Source of the DNA: Streptomyces himastatinicus ATCC 53653
Lineage (GTDB): Bacteria > Actinomycetota > Actinomycetes > Streptomycetales > Streptomycetaceae
Length of the DNA stretch: 64,000 nt
NCBI RefSeq assembly: GCF_000158915.1
Contig: NZ_GG657754.1
Coordinates: 4,673,779-4,737,778, forward strand
Direction of reading: 5' to 3'
Made by a program: the position numbers and the translations under genes. The notes beneath the pieces are model-generated. The model worked only from the letters and a program-made list of their open reading frames with translations. It did no database searches and was not told where the DNA came from. This document shows, one piece after another, positions 29,686 to 37,510 of the stretch (its first letter is position 1; every line of letters starts with the position of its first letter).

Positions 29686-30237
29686 GTGGGTCGATGTAAA
29701 GGTGCCCGTTTCACCCGGCGGTGTATACGCGTCGCGGTGAGCGCGTGCCTGACCGCCGGGCTGTGCGCGGGGCTGCCCGCACCACCGGCCGTCGCCGCCG
29801 ACTGCCCGAACGACCCGAACACGGCCGGATCGGTGGACGGTTCGGAGCTGACGTACACCCTGCACACCCGGTACACCGCGGAGTGGGCGCGGGCCCGGGA
29901 GGACTGGAACGCCCTGGGCAAGGTCGACATCAAGCCGCACACCGGTACGGCCTACGCGGACGTCGACGCGACCGATGTCGACCGAGCCGACATCGGCTGG
30001 TCGGGGCTGTGGGAATCGCATGAGCTGGGCTCCGACGACATCGTCCTCAACGCCCACTTCCTCGCCTCGTACTCGGCCGACGTGAAGCGCGGCGTCGTCA
30101 CCCACGAACTGGGCCACGCCCTCCGGCTGGGCCACCGCTCCTCCCCCGGAGCCGTCATGTACTGCAACGACACCCGCACCGCCTTCGCCCCGACGGCCGC
30201 CGACATCTCCGCGTACCGGGCCGTGTGGGGCTCATGA
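29686..30237 (+). CDS. Secreted metzincin-like zinc protease with altered motif
   Basis: 183-residue exported protein. A signal peptide spans about 1-38 (cleavage near AVAADC). The zinc-site motif HELGHALRLGH is at residues 140-150 and a Met-turn-like AVMYCND follows at 157, as in matrixin-type metzincins. The usual motif is HExxHxxGxxH; here the Gly of position 8 is Arg (codon CGG), with a Gly two positions later. All three His ligands and the Glu remain. The GTG start has GAGGGG 13 bases upstream. Activity is uncertain because that Gly normally allows the tight turn. Confidence 0.8.
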   Translation: MGRCKGARFTRRCIRVAVSACLTAGLCAGLPAPPAVAADCPNDPNTAGSVDGSELTYTLHTRYTAEWARAREDWNALGKVDIKPHTGTAYADVDATDVDRADIGWSGLWESHELGSDDIVLNAHFLASYSADVKRGVVTHELGHALRLGHRSSPGAVMYCNDTRTAFAPTAADISAYRAVWGS

Positions 30238-30833
30238 GCCCCCGCACCGGGACGATCGCACTGGCCACGGCCCTGGTGGCGGCGGGCGGCTGCGCGGCGG
30301 CCTGGTTCGAGGTCCCCTACGGCAGTACGCACTACCACCCCACCTACGCGGTCCGGCTGGACACGCCCGGGCTCGCCGCGGGCTGGGCCGATGACGTCTT
30401 CATCGGCAAGGTCACCGCCCGCGAGGGGGTGCGGCGCACCGACGGCGACCGGCTGCTGTGGACGACGTACCGGGTCGAGGTCCAGTCCGCCCTCAAGGGG
30501 AAGGTGTCCGGGAGCGTACGAGTCGCCCAGGAGGGGGGCGACGATCCGCTGCGGCGGCAACGGATCGTGGTGGGCGAAGCCCCGGCGCTGCTGCCGGGGC
30601 GGACGTATCTGCTGGCCACCCGGGTGGCACCGGACGGCTGGCACACCGCACCGTCCAACTTCCTGCCGCTGGACCTGGCGCCGGACAAGGCGGGCTCGGA
30701 CAGCGGAACGGACTCGTCCGCGGCCTGGCGGGAGGGCGTCAGCCATCCGGTGTCGCAGCGGGACGCACACCCCTCGGCGGTGTCCCGCGCGGCGGACCCG
30801 GCGGCGCTGTACGCGCGGGCGCGCCTCGACTGA
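30234..30833 (+). CDS. Hypothetical exported protein coupled to the metzincin gene
   Basis: 199-residue protein with one N-terminal hydrophobic segment (about 7-25, ending near GGCAAAW, so possibly a lipoprotein or membrane anchor). A beta-rich middle follows, with no recognised family, then a Ser/Asp-rich and Ala-rich tail. The pattern VFIGKVTAREG...YRVEVQSALKGKV resembles small exported domains seen in tissue-inhibitor-like folds, but this is only suggestive. The ATG overlaps the protease stop as ATGA, so the two are probably made together. Confidence 0.7.
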   Translation: MSPRTGTIALATALVAAGGCAAAWFEVPYGSTHYHPTYAVRLDTPGLAAGWADDVFIGKVTAREGVRRTDGDRLLWTTYRVEVQSALKGKVSGSVRVAQEGGDDPLRRQRIVVGEAPALLPGRTYLLATRVAPDGWHTAPSNFLPLDLAPDKAGSDSGTDSSAAWREGVSHPVSQRDAHPSAVSRAADPAALYARARLD

Positions 30834-30848
30834 CCTGCGCCGGAGCGC

Positions 30849-31509
30849 CTAGCGGGCGGGCGACCAGCCCTGTCCGCGCAGCAGGCTCCCGAGCCCCGCC
30901 CAGGCGAAGTTCATGAGGGTGGCCGCCGCCTCCTGGGCCGAGGTGCCGTCCGGCTCCGCGCCGTCGCCCACCCAGTCCGCCAGCGACTCGGCCGCCCCGA
31001 CCAGCGCGTGCGCGAGCCCGGACACCTCGGCGGCCGCCATCCGCCGCTCCGGCGACGGCGCGCCCTTCCGCGCCGCCGCCGCGATCAGCTGGGTCACGAA
31101 CGCCACGATCTCCGCCCGCATCGCCGCCACTTCGTGTGCGTAAGGGTGTCCGTTGCGTGCGCGCCTGAACGTGCAGCAGCGCCCATCCGTCCGGGTGACG
31201 CGCGGTGTGCGCGAAGAAGCCGCTCAGCCCGCTCCACAGCTGGCGGTCCGGCGGCGCGCCCCGCTCGACCGCGCCCCGCACCGCGGCCACCAGCAACGCC
31301 GCCTCCCGCCGGAGGCACGCCGCGAAAAGCTCTTCCTTGGAGTTGAGGTACAGATAGACCAGTGGTTTGGACACCCCGGCCAGTTCGGCGATGTCGTCCA
31401 TCGAGGCGTGCTGGTAGCCGCACCGCGCGAAGGCCCGCACCGCCGCGTCCAGCATCTGCTGCTCCCGCACCACCCGCGGTACGCGCTTGCTCCTCGTCGC
31501 CCCGCCCAC
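30849..31509 (-). pseudogene. TetR-family regulator split by a single-base frameshift
   Basis: From a GTG at 31509 (AAGGGGG about 9 bases upstream) the frame encodes a normal TetR N terminus (SMDDIAELAGVSKPLVYLYL, residues 37-56, is the helix-turn-helix) and a ligand domain as far as HPDGWALLHVQARTQRTP. It then runs into a nonsense Arg/Gly-rich frame. The proper continuation (HEVAAMRAEIVAFVTQLI to SPAR) lies in another frame, ending at 30849. Removing one T from CCCTTACGC on the minus strand, near 31142, restores a continuous protein of about 219 residues. It is either a genuine inactivating indel or a sequencing error. Confidence 0.85.
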
Positions 31510-31656
31510 GCGGACCGCCCCCTTACGACAGTGCCCCCGCACACTCTTTCGCCCACCAGCCTACGGCGGACCGGGACGAAGATCACGTGCTCGGCACCTC
31601 ACTCTTGTCACGGCTCGCGGCTCCCTTCACAGTGTCAACAGCGCATGTGCAACGCC

Positions 31657-31681
31657 CCGTTCAGCTCCACCGTTCAGCTCC
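31657..31681 (+). repeat. Tandem 13-bp repeat upstream of the esterase gene
   Basis: Two copies of CCGTTCAGCTCC are spaced by one base, 30 bp before the esterase ATG. This could be an operator for the divergent TetR protein or simple slippage. Confidence 0.7.
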
Positions 31682-31710
31682 GCACGCACCGAGCGAAGGA
31701 GATACGGACG

Positions 31711-32712
31711 ATGCCCTCCCGCCGCCGCGCCGCCGCAGCATTCGCCGCACTGGCCGCCGCGCCCCTGCTCCCCACCCCCGCCGAGGCCCGCTCCCGGCCC
31801 CGGCCCGCCGACCTCGCCCGCGGCACCGCCACCGACCGCGCGCGCATCACCGCCGCCGACCGCGTCAGCGAACGCGTCCTCGACCTGACGATCCAGTCCC
31901 CCGCCCTCGCCCGCGACGGCCACGCCCGCGTCCTGCTGCCCCGCGACTACGACCGCCGGCCGCACCACCGCTGGCCGGTCCTGTACCTCCTGCACGGCTG
32001 CTGCGACCCCGGCCCGGGCTGGCAGGCATGGACCCTCAACACCGACGTCGAGGGGCTGACCGCGTCCCTCCCCGCCCTGGTGGTGTCCCCGGAGGGCGGC
32101 CCGTCCGGCTTCTACTCGAACTGGTGGAACGGCGGCGCCTACGGCCCGCCCGCCTGGGAGACCTTCCACCTCGCCGAGCTGCGCCCGCTGGTGGAGCGCA
32201 CACTGCGCGGCGACGGCCGCCGGGCGATCGCGGGCCTGTCGATGGGCGGCTTCGGCGCCCTGTCGTACGCGGCCCGCCACCCCCGGCTCTTCCGCGCGGC
32301 CGCGTCGTTCAGCGGCGTCGTCCACCCGCTGCGGAACCCGGGCGGCGTCCAGGGCATCGTGAGGCGGTACGGGGCCGACCCCACCGCCCTGTGGGGCGAC
32401 CCCGAGGCCCAGTCCGCCCTCTGGGCGGCCCACGACCCGTACACCCAGCTCACCCGGCTCCCCCGCGGCTACCCGGTGTACGTCTCCTGCGGCGACGGCA
32501 CCCCCGGGCCGCTGGACCCCGCGGGCAGCCCCGTCGACACCGGCGAACAGGGCCTCGGGCTGATGGCCCAGGACTATGTACGCCGCGCCCGGGCCCATGG
32601 GCTGGCCCTCACCGCCCGGCTCTACGGCCCCGGCACCCACACCTGGCCGTACTGGGAGCGCGAACTGGGCCGTGCGCTACCCCTGCTGACCGCCGCCCTC
32701 GCCCGTCGCTGA
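31711..32712 (+). CDS. Secreted esterase (esterase D / antigen 85-like)
   Basis: 333-residue exported alpha/beta hydrolase. A signal peptide spans about 1-27 (AEA). LYLLHGCCDPGPGW is the oxyanion region. The nucleophile elbow GLSMGG puts Ser177 at the active site, followed by a likely Asp near SCGDGTPG and His near GPGTHTWPYWERE. The fold matches the putative esterase family that includes mycobacterial mycolyltransferases. AAGGAG lies about 9 bases before the ATG. It is divergent from the frameshifted TetR gene, its probable repressor, and convergent with the AAA+ cassette (36-bp overlap of the 3' ends). Confidence 0.9.
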   Translation: MPSRRRAAAAFAALAAAPLLPTPAEARSRPRPADLARGTATDRARITAADRVSERVLDLTIQSPALARDGHARVLLPRDYDRRPHHRWPVLYLLHGCCDPGPGWQAWTLNTDVEGLTASLPALVVSPEGGPSGFYSNWWNGGAYGPPAWETFHLAELRPLVERTLRGDGRRAIAGLSMGGFGALSYAARHPRLFRAAASFSGVVHPLRNPGGVQGIVRRYGADPTALWGDPEAQSALWAAHDPYTQLTRLPRGYPVYVSCGDGTPGPLDPAGSPVDTGEQGLGLMAQDYVRRARAHGLALTARLYGPGTHTWPYWERELGRALPLLTAALARR

Positions 32713-33675
32713 GCTGAGCGGGGGTACGTCCTCCCAGGCCACCAGGCGCGGCGAGGAGGGCGGGTTCCCCACCTCGCGCCGCGCCCGCGCCGTGGCGGCC
32801 AGTTCGTCGCGGAGATCGGCGAGTTCGACCACGCGCCGCTCTCCGCGCCGGGCCACGGCCGCCGCGGCGGCGGCCATGACGACATTGACGATGTCGCCAC
32901 CGGCCATGCCCTCGGATTCGTCCGCCAGGACGTCGGCGGTGACCTCGGGGTGCAGTGGCAGTTCCTTCGGGAGGAGTTTCGTCCACAGCTCGCGCCGCGC
33001 GGCGAGGTCGGGGAGTTCCAGCCGGATATGGGCCAGGATTCGCCGGACGAACGCCACATCGTAGTTTTCCGGGAAGTTGGTCGTGAAGACGACGACCCCG
33101 TCGAAATGGTCCAGTTCGGTGAGCATCACCGAACGGGACACATTGACGCTGTGGTCGGCGCTCTGGGTGACCCGGCTCAGGCGGCGGCCGAGAATGGAAT
33201 CCGCCTCGTCGAAGACGAGCACGGCATCGTGCCGACGGGCCTCGGCGAAACAGCGCACGATGTTCTTCGGCGTCTCCCCGACGTAACGGGATTCGATCTG
33301 GGCGTAGCTGACCCGGAGATACGGACGGCCGAGCCGGTGGGCGATGGCCTCCGCGCACGCGGACTTACCCGTACCGGGCGGGCCGTACAGGCTCACCACC
33401 GCACCGCCGCGGTGCGGGGAAATCGACGCCAGGTTCCATTCCTTGAACAGCACGTCCCGGTGTGCGACCACGTTCAGCGCGGTGTCGACGCGTCTGCGGA
33501 CCACATCCGCGAGGACGAGATCGCCGAAGGTCCGGGCGGGCTGCTCCACCCGGAAGTCGACCGCCTCCGCCTCGGTCGTGTTCGTCGCCTCAGTCGCGGT
33601 GGCCGGTCCGGCCGCCCCGGCGCCGGATTCGGCGAACGTCCAGCGCCGCGGCACGGTGTTGCGTCCCTCGTCCAT
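32677..33675 (-). CDS. Classical AAA+ ATPase of a four-gene cassette
   Basis: 332-residue single-domain AAA+ protein. Walker A GPPGTGKS 98-105, Walker B VLVFDEAD 153-160, sensor-1 FTTN 197-200, and an Arg pair (RRI) at 211-212 as the likely arginine finger. The pore loop RYVGETPKNI at 130-139 carries the aromatic-hydrophobic-Gly triplet of substrate-threading AAA unfoldases such as Cdc48, Vps4 and katanin. The N terminus is Thr/Glu/Ala-rich with no known domain, and there is no protease domain. It is the last gene of the cassette, 24 bases after the 155-residue protein. Substrate unknown. Confidence 0.85.
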   Translation of the reverse strand: MDEGRNTVPRRWTFAESGAGAAGPATATEATNTTEAEAVDFRVEQPARTFGDLVLADVVRRRVDTALNVVAHRDVLFKEWNLASISPHRGGAVVSLYGPPGTGKSACAEAIAHRLGRPYLRVSYAQIESRYVGETPKNIVRCFAEARRHDAVLVFDEADSILGRRLSRVTQSADHSVNVSRSVMLTELDHFDGVVVFTTNFPENYDVAFVRRILAHIRLELPDLAARRELWTKLLPKELPLHPEVTADVLADESEGMAGGDIVNVVMAAAAAAVARRGERRVVELADLRDELAATARARREVGNPPSSPRLVAWEDVPPLSSATGEGGGQQG

Positions 33676-33699
33676 TCACTGCCCCCCGTATCAGTGGTG

Positions 33700-34167
33700 T
33701 CAGCTCGCCACGGACCAGTGCCGGCTGACCTCGTCGATTTCCTGACGGATGAACTCCGCGCGGACGCCGTCGGGAATGTCGTCCCAGCCGGTGACGGTCT
33801 CGGTCACCAGAGCGCTTTCGGGATTCCCGAATACGCAGCGGACGACGGTGTGCGCGTCCGACCGCCCGGTCGCGGGCCTGATGAACACCACCTCCACCTC
33901 CCGCACTTCCGATAGGAGCCGGGCGCGCAGCCCGGCGGCACCGGAGCCGAGAACGGCGGCCCGGATGTCATCGGGGCGCGTGTCCATACGCGCCGCCCAG
34001 TCCTCGGCCAGGGCATCCAGCACGACGGCGGTGAGACGGCCGCCCCCCGCGCGCCCGGCGGGCCGCGGCCATTGCCGCGACGCGACCAGGGCCGCCGCCA
34101 CCACCACTACACCGACGCCCGTCCACCACCACAGCGACATGTGCCCGTTTCTTTCTCTGCGGCTCAT
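33700..34167 (-). CDS. Small membrane-anchored protein, AAA+ cassette
   Basis: 155 residues. One N-terminal membrane helix (about 11-30, starting SLWWWTGVGVVVV), then a soluble domain. The C-terminal half has the pattern shared by all three small cassette proteins, ending GWDDIPDGVRAEFIRQE (residues 127-143). No known family recognised. The ATG overlaps the upstream stop as ATGA. A second ATG ten codons in would also keep the helix. The topology suggests the soluble domain faces either the cytoplasmic ATPase or the outside; this cannot be decided from sequence alone. Confidence 0.75.
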   Translation of the reverse strand: MSRRERNGHMSLWWWTGVGVVVVAAALVASRQWPRPAGRAGGGRLTAVVLDALAEDWAARMDTRPDDIRAAVLGSGAAGLRARLLSEVREVEVVFIRPATGRSDAHTVVRCVFGNPESALVTETVTGWDDIPDGVRAEFIRQEIDEVSRHWSVAS

Positions 34168-34616
34168 TCTTCGAGTTCCTGGTCGCGCATCCTGGTCACG
34201 TCCATGCGATAACTGCCCCCGTCGCCGGCCACCAGCGACTTACGGTATTTCTCGGGAAGGTCGTCCCAGGCGACGTCCTCCTCGACCACGATCCGCTTGA
34301 CCGGCGCGTCACCGCTCAGATGGTTCTTCATCAGCGCGGTCATGCGCCGGACATAGGTGTTCGGGGCCACCCCCTTCTCGAACTCGATGACCTGCTCGAG
34401 CAGATAGGACCGCAGCTGCTTCCAGGCCGCCTTCACATTTCTGCGGGCCGCCGTGGCGTACTTGTCCAGCGCGGTGAAGGCGAGCTTCACCGTTTCGGTC
34501 ATCCAGGGAAGGTGCTCGGCCACCCAGGGGAAAAGCTGCTCCCGGGCCCAGACCATGATCCGATTCCACAGGGCCAGCCCGATCGCCATGATGATCAGGG
34601 GAATGAAGAAAGCCAT
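34164..34616 (-). CDS. Small membrane-anchored protein, AAA+ cassette
   Basis: 150 residues. A hydrophobic N-terminal helix (about 2-20) is followed by an amphipathic Trp-rich stretch and a helical region. The shared domain begins at QLRSYLLEQVIEFEK (residues 67-81) and ends AWDDLPEKYRK (116-126). A charged tail follows. No known family recognised. The start shares one base with the stop of the 193-residue protein, and its end overlaps the next start by 4 bases, so the cassette is tightly coupled. Confidence 0.75.
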   Translation of the reverse strand: MAFFIPLIIMAIGLALWNRIMVWAREQLFPWVAEHLPWMTETVKLAFTALDKYATAARRNVKAAWKQLRSYLLEQVIEFEKGVAPNTYVRRMTALMKNHLSGDAPVKRIVVEEDVAWDDLPEKYRKSLVAGDGGSYRMDVTRMRDQELEE

Positions 34617-35197
34617 CAGACCCTCCCCAGCGGAAGACTCAAGGTGACGCCCTCGTCGCCGTCCCGAATGATCCGCGCGCGCACGTCCTCGGGTATGTCG
34701 CCCCAGTCGATCTCCTGCTTGATGCGCTTGCGCCGCACCTTCTGCCGATCGGCTCCGTACAGCATCTCGATGATCCGCACCCCCGTCTCCCCGGGCCGGG
34801 CCCGGTATTCGACGGTCACCGCGACGATCTCCCTGCGGAGCGTGTCGATCACCGCCTGTTTCGCCCGCGGCAGTTCCGGCCGGATGGACGACCCATGCGG
34901 CTCACCGCACATCTCGACCAGGGCGCTGAATACGTCACCCGCCGACAGACCCAGAACGGGCTCGCACTCCTCGGCGAGGATCCCGTACACGACGATCGAG
35001 TCGGATTCCGGCGGTGCCTCCAGGGCCGCGATCACGACATCGATCATCTTCAGGATGTGGCGCAGCGCGATTTTGCCGACAACACCCCGCTCGGCCCCCG
35101 GTTTCGGCAGCACGGACTTGTCCGCCATCTCCCGGAGCGCCTTTTCGATCATGTCCCGCGCGGATCGCAGCGATTTCCCCGCTGTGGTGTCAGGCAT
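34616..35197 (-). CDS. Soluble first protein of the AAA+ cassette
   Basis: 193 residues from the ATG at 35197, which follows GGGGGGA by 6 bases; a longer frame start at 35236 lacks this. No signal peptide or membrane helix. The N-terminal 100 residues are helical (an IALRHILKMIDVVIAALE stretch, then YGILAEECEPVLG). The C-terminal 75 residues carry the shared domain, with DTLRREIVAVTVEYRARPG (119-137) and the motif DWGDIPEDVRARIIR (164-178). First gene of the cassette; no known family recognised. Confidence 0.78.
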   Translation of the reverse strand: MPDTTAGKSLRSARDMIEKALREMADKSVLPKPGAERGVVGKIALRHILKMIDVVIAALEAPPESDSIVVYGILAEECEPVLGLSAGDVFSALVEMCGEPHGSSIRPELPRAKQAVIDTLRREIVAVTVEYRARPGETGVRIIEMLYGADRQKVRRKRIKQEIDWGDIPEDVRARIIRDGDEGVTLSLPLGRV

Positions 35198-35236
35198 GCG
35201 TGTTCCCCCCGTTACGACCGCATGTACACGAAGCAC

Positions 35237-35242
35237 ATATTA
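35237..35242 (-). promoter_or_regulatory. Likely -10 box of the AAA+ cassette
   Basis: TAATAT on the minus strand is a near-consensus -10 in an A/T-rich patch, about 40 bases upstream of the first cassette ATG. The -35 at 17 bp (TGTGTT) is poor. Confidence 0.45.
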
Positions 35243-35304
35243 GCGCCGTAACACTCAATAACACATAGCATGAAAGGAATTGACAGCAATGCAGCACACT
35301 CTGA

Positions 35305-35347
35305 TCACAAAAGTGCCCCCGGAGCCTCAATGAGGTCCCGGGGGCAC
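35305..35347 (-). terminator. Rho-independent terminator of the symporter gene
   Basis: A 10-bp GTGCCCCCGG stem, two mismatches, then a 4-bp CCTC stem with an AAT loop (35313-35347). On the minus strand it is followed by TTTTGTGATC. It separates the symporter gene from the AAA+ cassette downstream. Confidence 0.85.
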
Positions 35348-35400
35348 AGACGTACCGGCGTACGGGGCGGCGTACCGGCGGCCGCGCCGATACGAAGCGG

Positions 35401-36741
35401 CTACACGGTGGCCAGTTGGCGCTCCGGGCCGGCGGGCTCGTCGCGGTCGTCCAGGGGCGAGGAGGTGGCGTGGGTGTAGGCGTCGTGGTCGAGGATCTTC
35501 TCGCGGGCCGAGACCACGACCGGCACCAGGGCCTGTCCGGCGACGTTCGTGGCCGTCCGCATCATGTCCAGGACCGGGTCGATGGCCATCAGCAGGCCGA
35601 CGCCCTCCAGGGGGAGGCCGAGGGTGGAGAGGGTCAGGGTGAGCATGACCGTCGCGCCCGTGAGGCCCGCCGTGGCGGCGGAGCCGATGACCGAGACGAA
35701 GGCGATCAGCAGGTAGTCACCGATGCCCAGGTGCACACCGAAGATCTCGGCGATGAAGATCGCGGCGAGCGCCGGGTAGATGGAGGCGCAGCCGTCCATC
35801 TTGGTGGTCGAGCCGAAGGGCACAGCGAAGGACGCGTACTCCTTGGGCACGCCCAGGCGTTCGGTGACCTTCTGGGTGAGCGGCATCGTGCCGACCGAGG
35901 AGCGGGAGACGAAGGCGAGCTGGATCGCGGGCCAGGCGCCCTTGAAGAAGCTCAGCGGGTTGACCTTGGCGACGGTCGCCAGCAGCAGCGGGTAGACGCC
36001 GAACATCACCAGCGCGCAGCCGATGTAGACGTCGGCGGTGAAGGTCGCGTACTTGCTGATGAGGTTCCAGCCGTACTCGGCGATGGCGGAGCCGATGAGG
36101 CCCAGGCTGCCCAGCGGGGCGAGGCGGATGACCCACCACAGGGCCTTCTGGAGCAGCTCCAGCACCGACTGGCTCAGGTTGAGGATCGGCTGCGCCCGCT
36201 CGCCGAGCTGGAGGGCCGCGACGCCCGCGACGGCGGCCATGAAGACGATCTGGAGGACGTTGAGCTCGGTGAACGGCGTGATGACGTCCGTCGGCACGAT
36301 GCCGGTGAGGAAGTCCAGCCAGGACCCGGCCTCCTCGGGCTTGGCGCCGTCCTTCGGGGTCAGGCCGGTGCCCCCGCCCGGGTTGGTGAGCAGGCCGATG
36401 GCCAGGCCGATGGCGACCGCGATGAGCGAGGTGGCCATGAACCACAGCAGCGTGCGGGTGGCCAGCCGGGCGGCGTTGCTGACGTTCCGCAGGTTCGTGA
36501 TCGATATCAGGATCGCGAAGAAGACCAGCGGGGCGACGGCGAGCTTCAGCAGCTGGACGAAGATCGAGCCGATCTTGTCGAGCGTGGTGACCAGCCAGCC
36601 GACGTCACCGCTGCGGGCGACCCAGCCGAGCACCACGCCGAGGACGAGACCCAGCAGGATCTGCGCCCAGAACGGCACCTTGGGCAGGCGGAAGGACGAC
36701 GTCCGGCCGGACGTCTCGGGGAGGGACGACAACGGACACAC
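35401..36741 (-). CDS. Dicarboxylate/amino acid:cation symporter (DAACS family)
   Basis: 446-residue membrane transporter of the GltP/DctA/EAAT fold, importing glutamate, aspartate or C4-dicarboxylates with Na+ or H+. Eight helices and two re-entrant hairpins are expected. Seen: FVSRSSVGTMPLTQKV (HP1), FAVPFGSTTKMDGCA (helix 7, NMDGT-like but KMDGC), and the helix 8 residues DPVLDMMRTATNVAGQ. The family motif is usually NMDGT; KMDGC is a variant. Start is GTG at 36741, though a TTG four codons in has better spacing from the GGAG. One-gene transcript ending at a strong terminator. Confidence 0.92.
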   Translation of the reverse strand: MCPLSSLPETSGRTSSFRLPKVPFWAQILLGLVLGVVLGWVARSGDVGWLVTTLDKIGSIFVQLLKLAVAPLVFFAILISITNLRNVSNAARLATRTLLWFMATSLIAVAIGLAIGLLTNPGGGTGLTPKDGAKPEEAGSWLDFLTGIVPTDVITPFTELNVLQIVFMAAVAGVAALQLGERAQPILNLSQSVLELLQKALWWVIRLAPLGSLGLIGSAIAEYGWNLISKYATFTADVYIGCALVMFGVYPLLLATVAKVNPLSFFKGAWPAIQLAFVSRSSVGTMPLTQKVTERLGVPKEYASFAVPFGSTTKMDGCASIYPALAAIFIAEIFGVHLGIGDYLLIAFVSVIGSAATAGLTGATVMLTLTLSTLGLPLEGVGLLMAIDPVLDMMRTATNVAGQALVPVVVSAREKILDHDAYTHATSSPLDDRDEPAGPERQLATV

Positions 36742-37018
36742 TCCGGGGGAGGTAAGAGGGCGAGAGAAAGCCAGGAGTCCGTACGGGATCTCCGGCCGCT
36801 GTACGACGAAGGGGTCAGCGGCGGTGACAGGCCGCGGACCGACAGCGGCAAAGATCGATGTGCAGGCGCGCCACGAGCGGAACGCTCGCTGCGATACGGG
36901 GCGCGGCTGCTGTCTTCATGACAAGTACATTAACACTGCCGCTTTGGGGAACCCAAAGAAAATCTTTGACCTTTCGGACCGGCCGCGGGGCATCCGGGGT
37001 GGCCGGAAACAGCTCAAC

Positions 37019-37052
37019 GCCCTCCGGGCCAGCGGCTGCTGGCCCGGAGGGC
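37019..37052. terminator. Perfect 15-bp hairpin terminator
   Basis: GCCCTCCGGGCCAGC and its exact complement flank a GGCT loop, just past the stop of the DUF4229-type gene. It faces the start region of the symporter gene further left. Confidence 0.75.
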
Positions 37053-37092
37053 GTTGGACAGGTGTGCGGGGTGTGAGGAGCCTTACACCGGG

Positions 37093-37437
37093 TTACGCAC
37101 CGGCGCGCGAACCGTCCTGCACGGACGCGGCGGTCGCGTCGGACTCCGTGGTCGAGGCGTCCTCCTGGCTCTGGCTCGCCGCCAGCCGCTCCTTGGCCCG
37201 GTCCACGCGCTCGGCGACCTGCACCGCCATCGCCTCGCGCTGCTTGCGCAGCAGGACGAAGCTGAGCGGGGCGGAGACGATCAGCGCGAGCAGGACGACC
37301 CAGAACAGGTTGGAGGCGCCGAGGCCCGAGGGGACCACGCGGAAGTAGACCAACGCCCACATGATCAGAAAGCAACCGGCGAAGATCCCCAGGCGCATAC
37401 CGGTGTAGCGGAACGTGGCGCTCGGCTTGAGTGACAC
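37093..37437 (-). CDS. Small two-helix membrane protein (DUF4229-like)
   Basis: 114 residues from the GTG at 37437, which follows GGGGA by 7 bases. Two membrane helices (about 13-32 and 42-63) are followed by a charged segment RKQREAMAVQVAERVDRAKERL and a Ser/Thr/Glu tail. The shape matches the actinobacterial DUF4229 family as I recall it. Function unknown. It is the last gene of a minus-strand run from mqnE through udgX and a GNAT gene. Confidence 0.75.
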   Translation of the reverse strand: MSLKPSATFRYTGMRLGIFAGCFLIMWALVYFRVVPSGLGASNLFWVVLLALIVSAPLSFVLLRKQREAMAVQVAERVDRAKERLAASQSQEDASTTESDATAASVQDGSRAGA

Positions 37438-37510
37438 GACGGGGTCCCCTTTCTCCGGGAAGTCCTCCTGGAAGTTTCTGCCCTCCCAGTCAATCACGTC
37501 CGGTTTCTGA

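Noticed and set aside
32677..35197. Assignment of the AAA+ cassette as a phage-defence system
   Set aside because: No nuclease, protease, reverse transcriptase, toxin or sensor domain is visible; only the ATPase is recognisable. It is reported as an unknown system instead.
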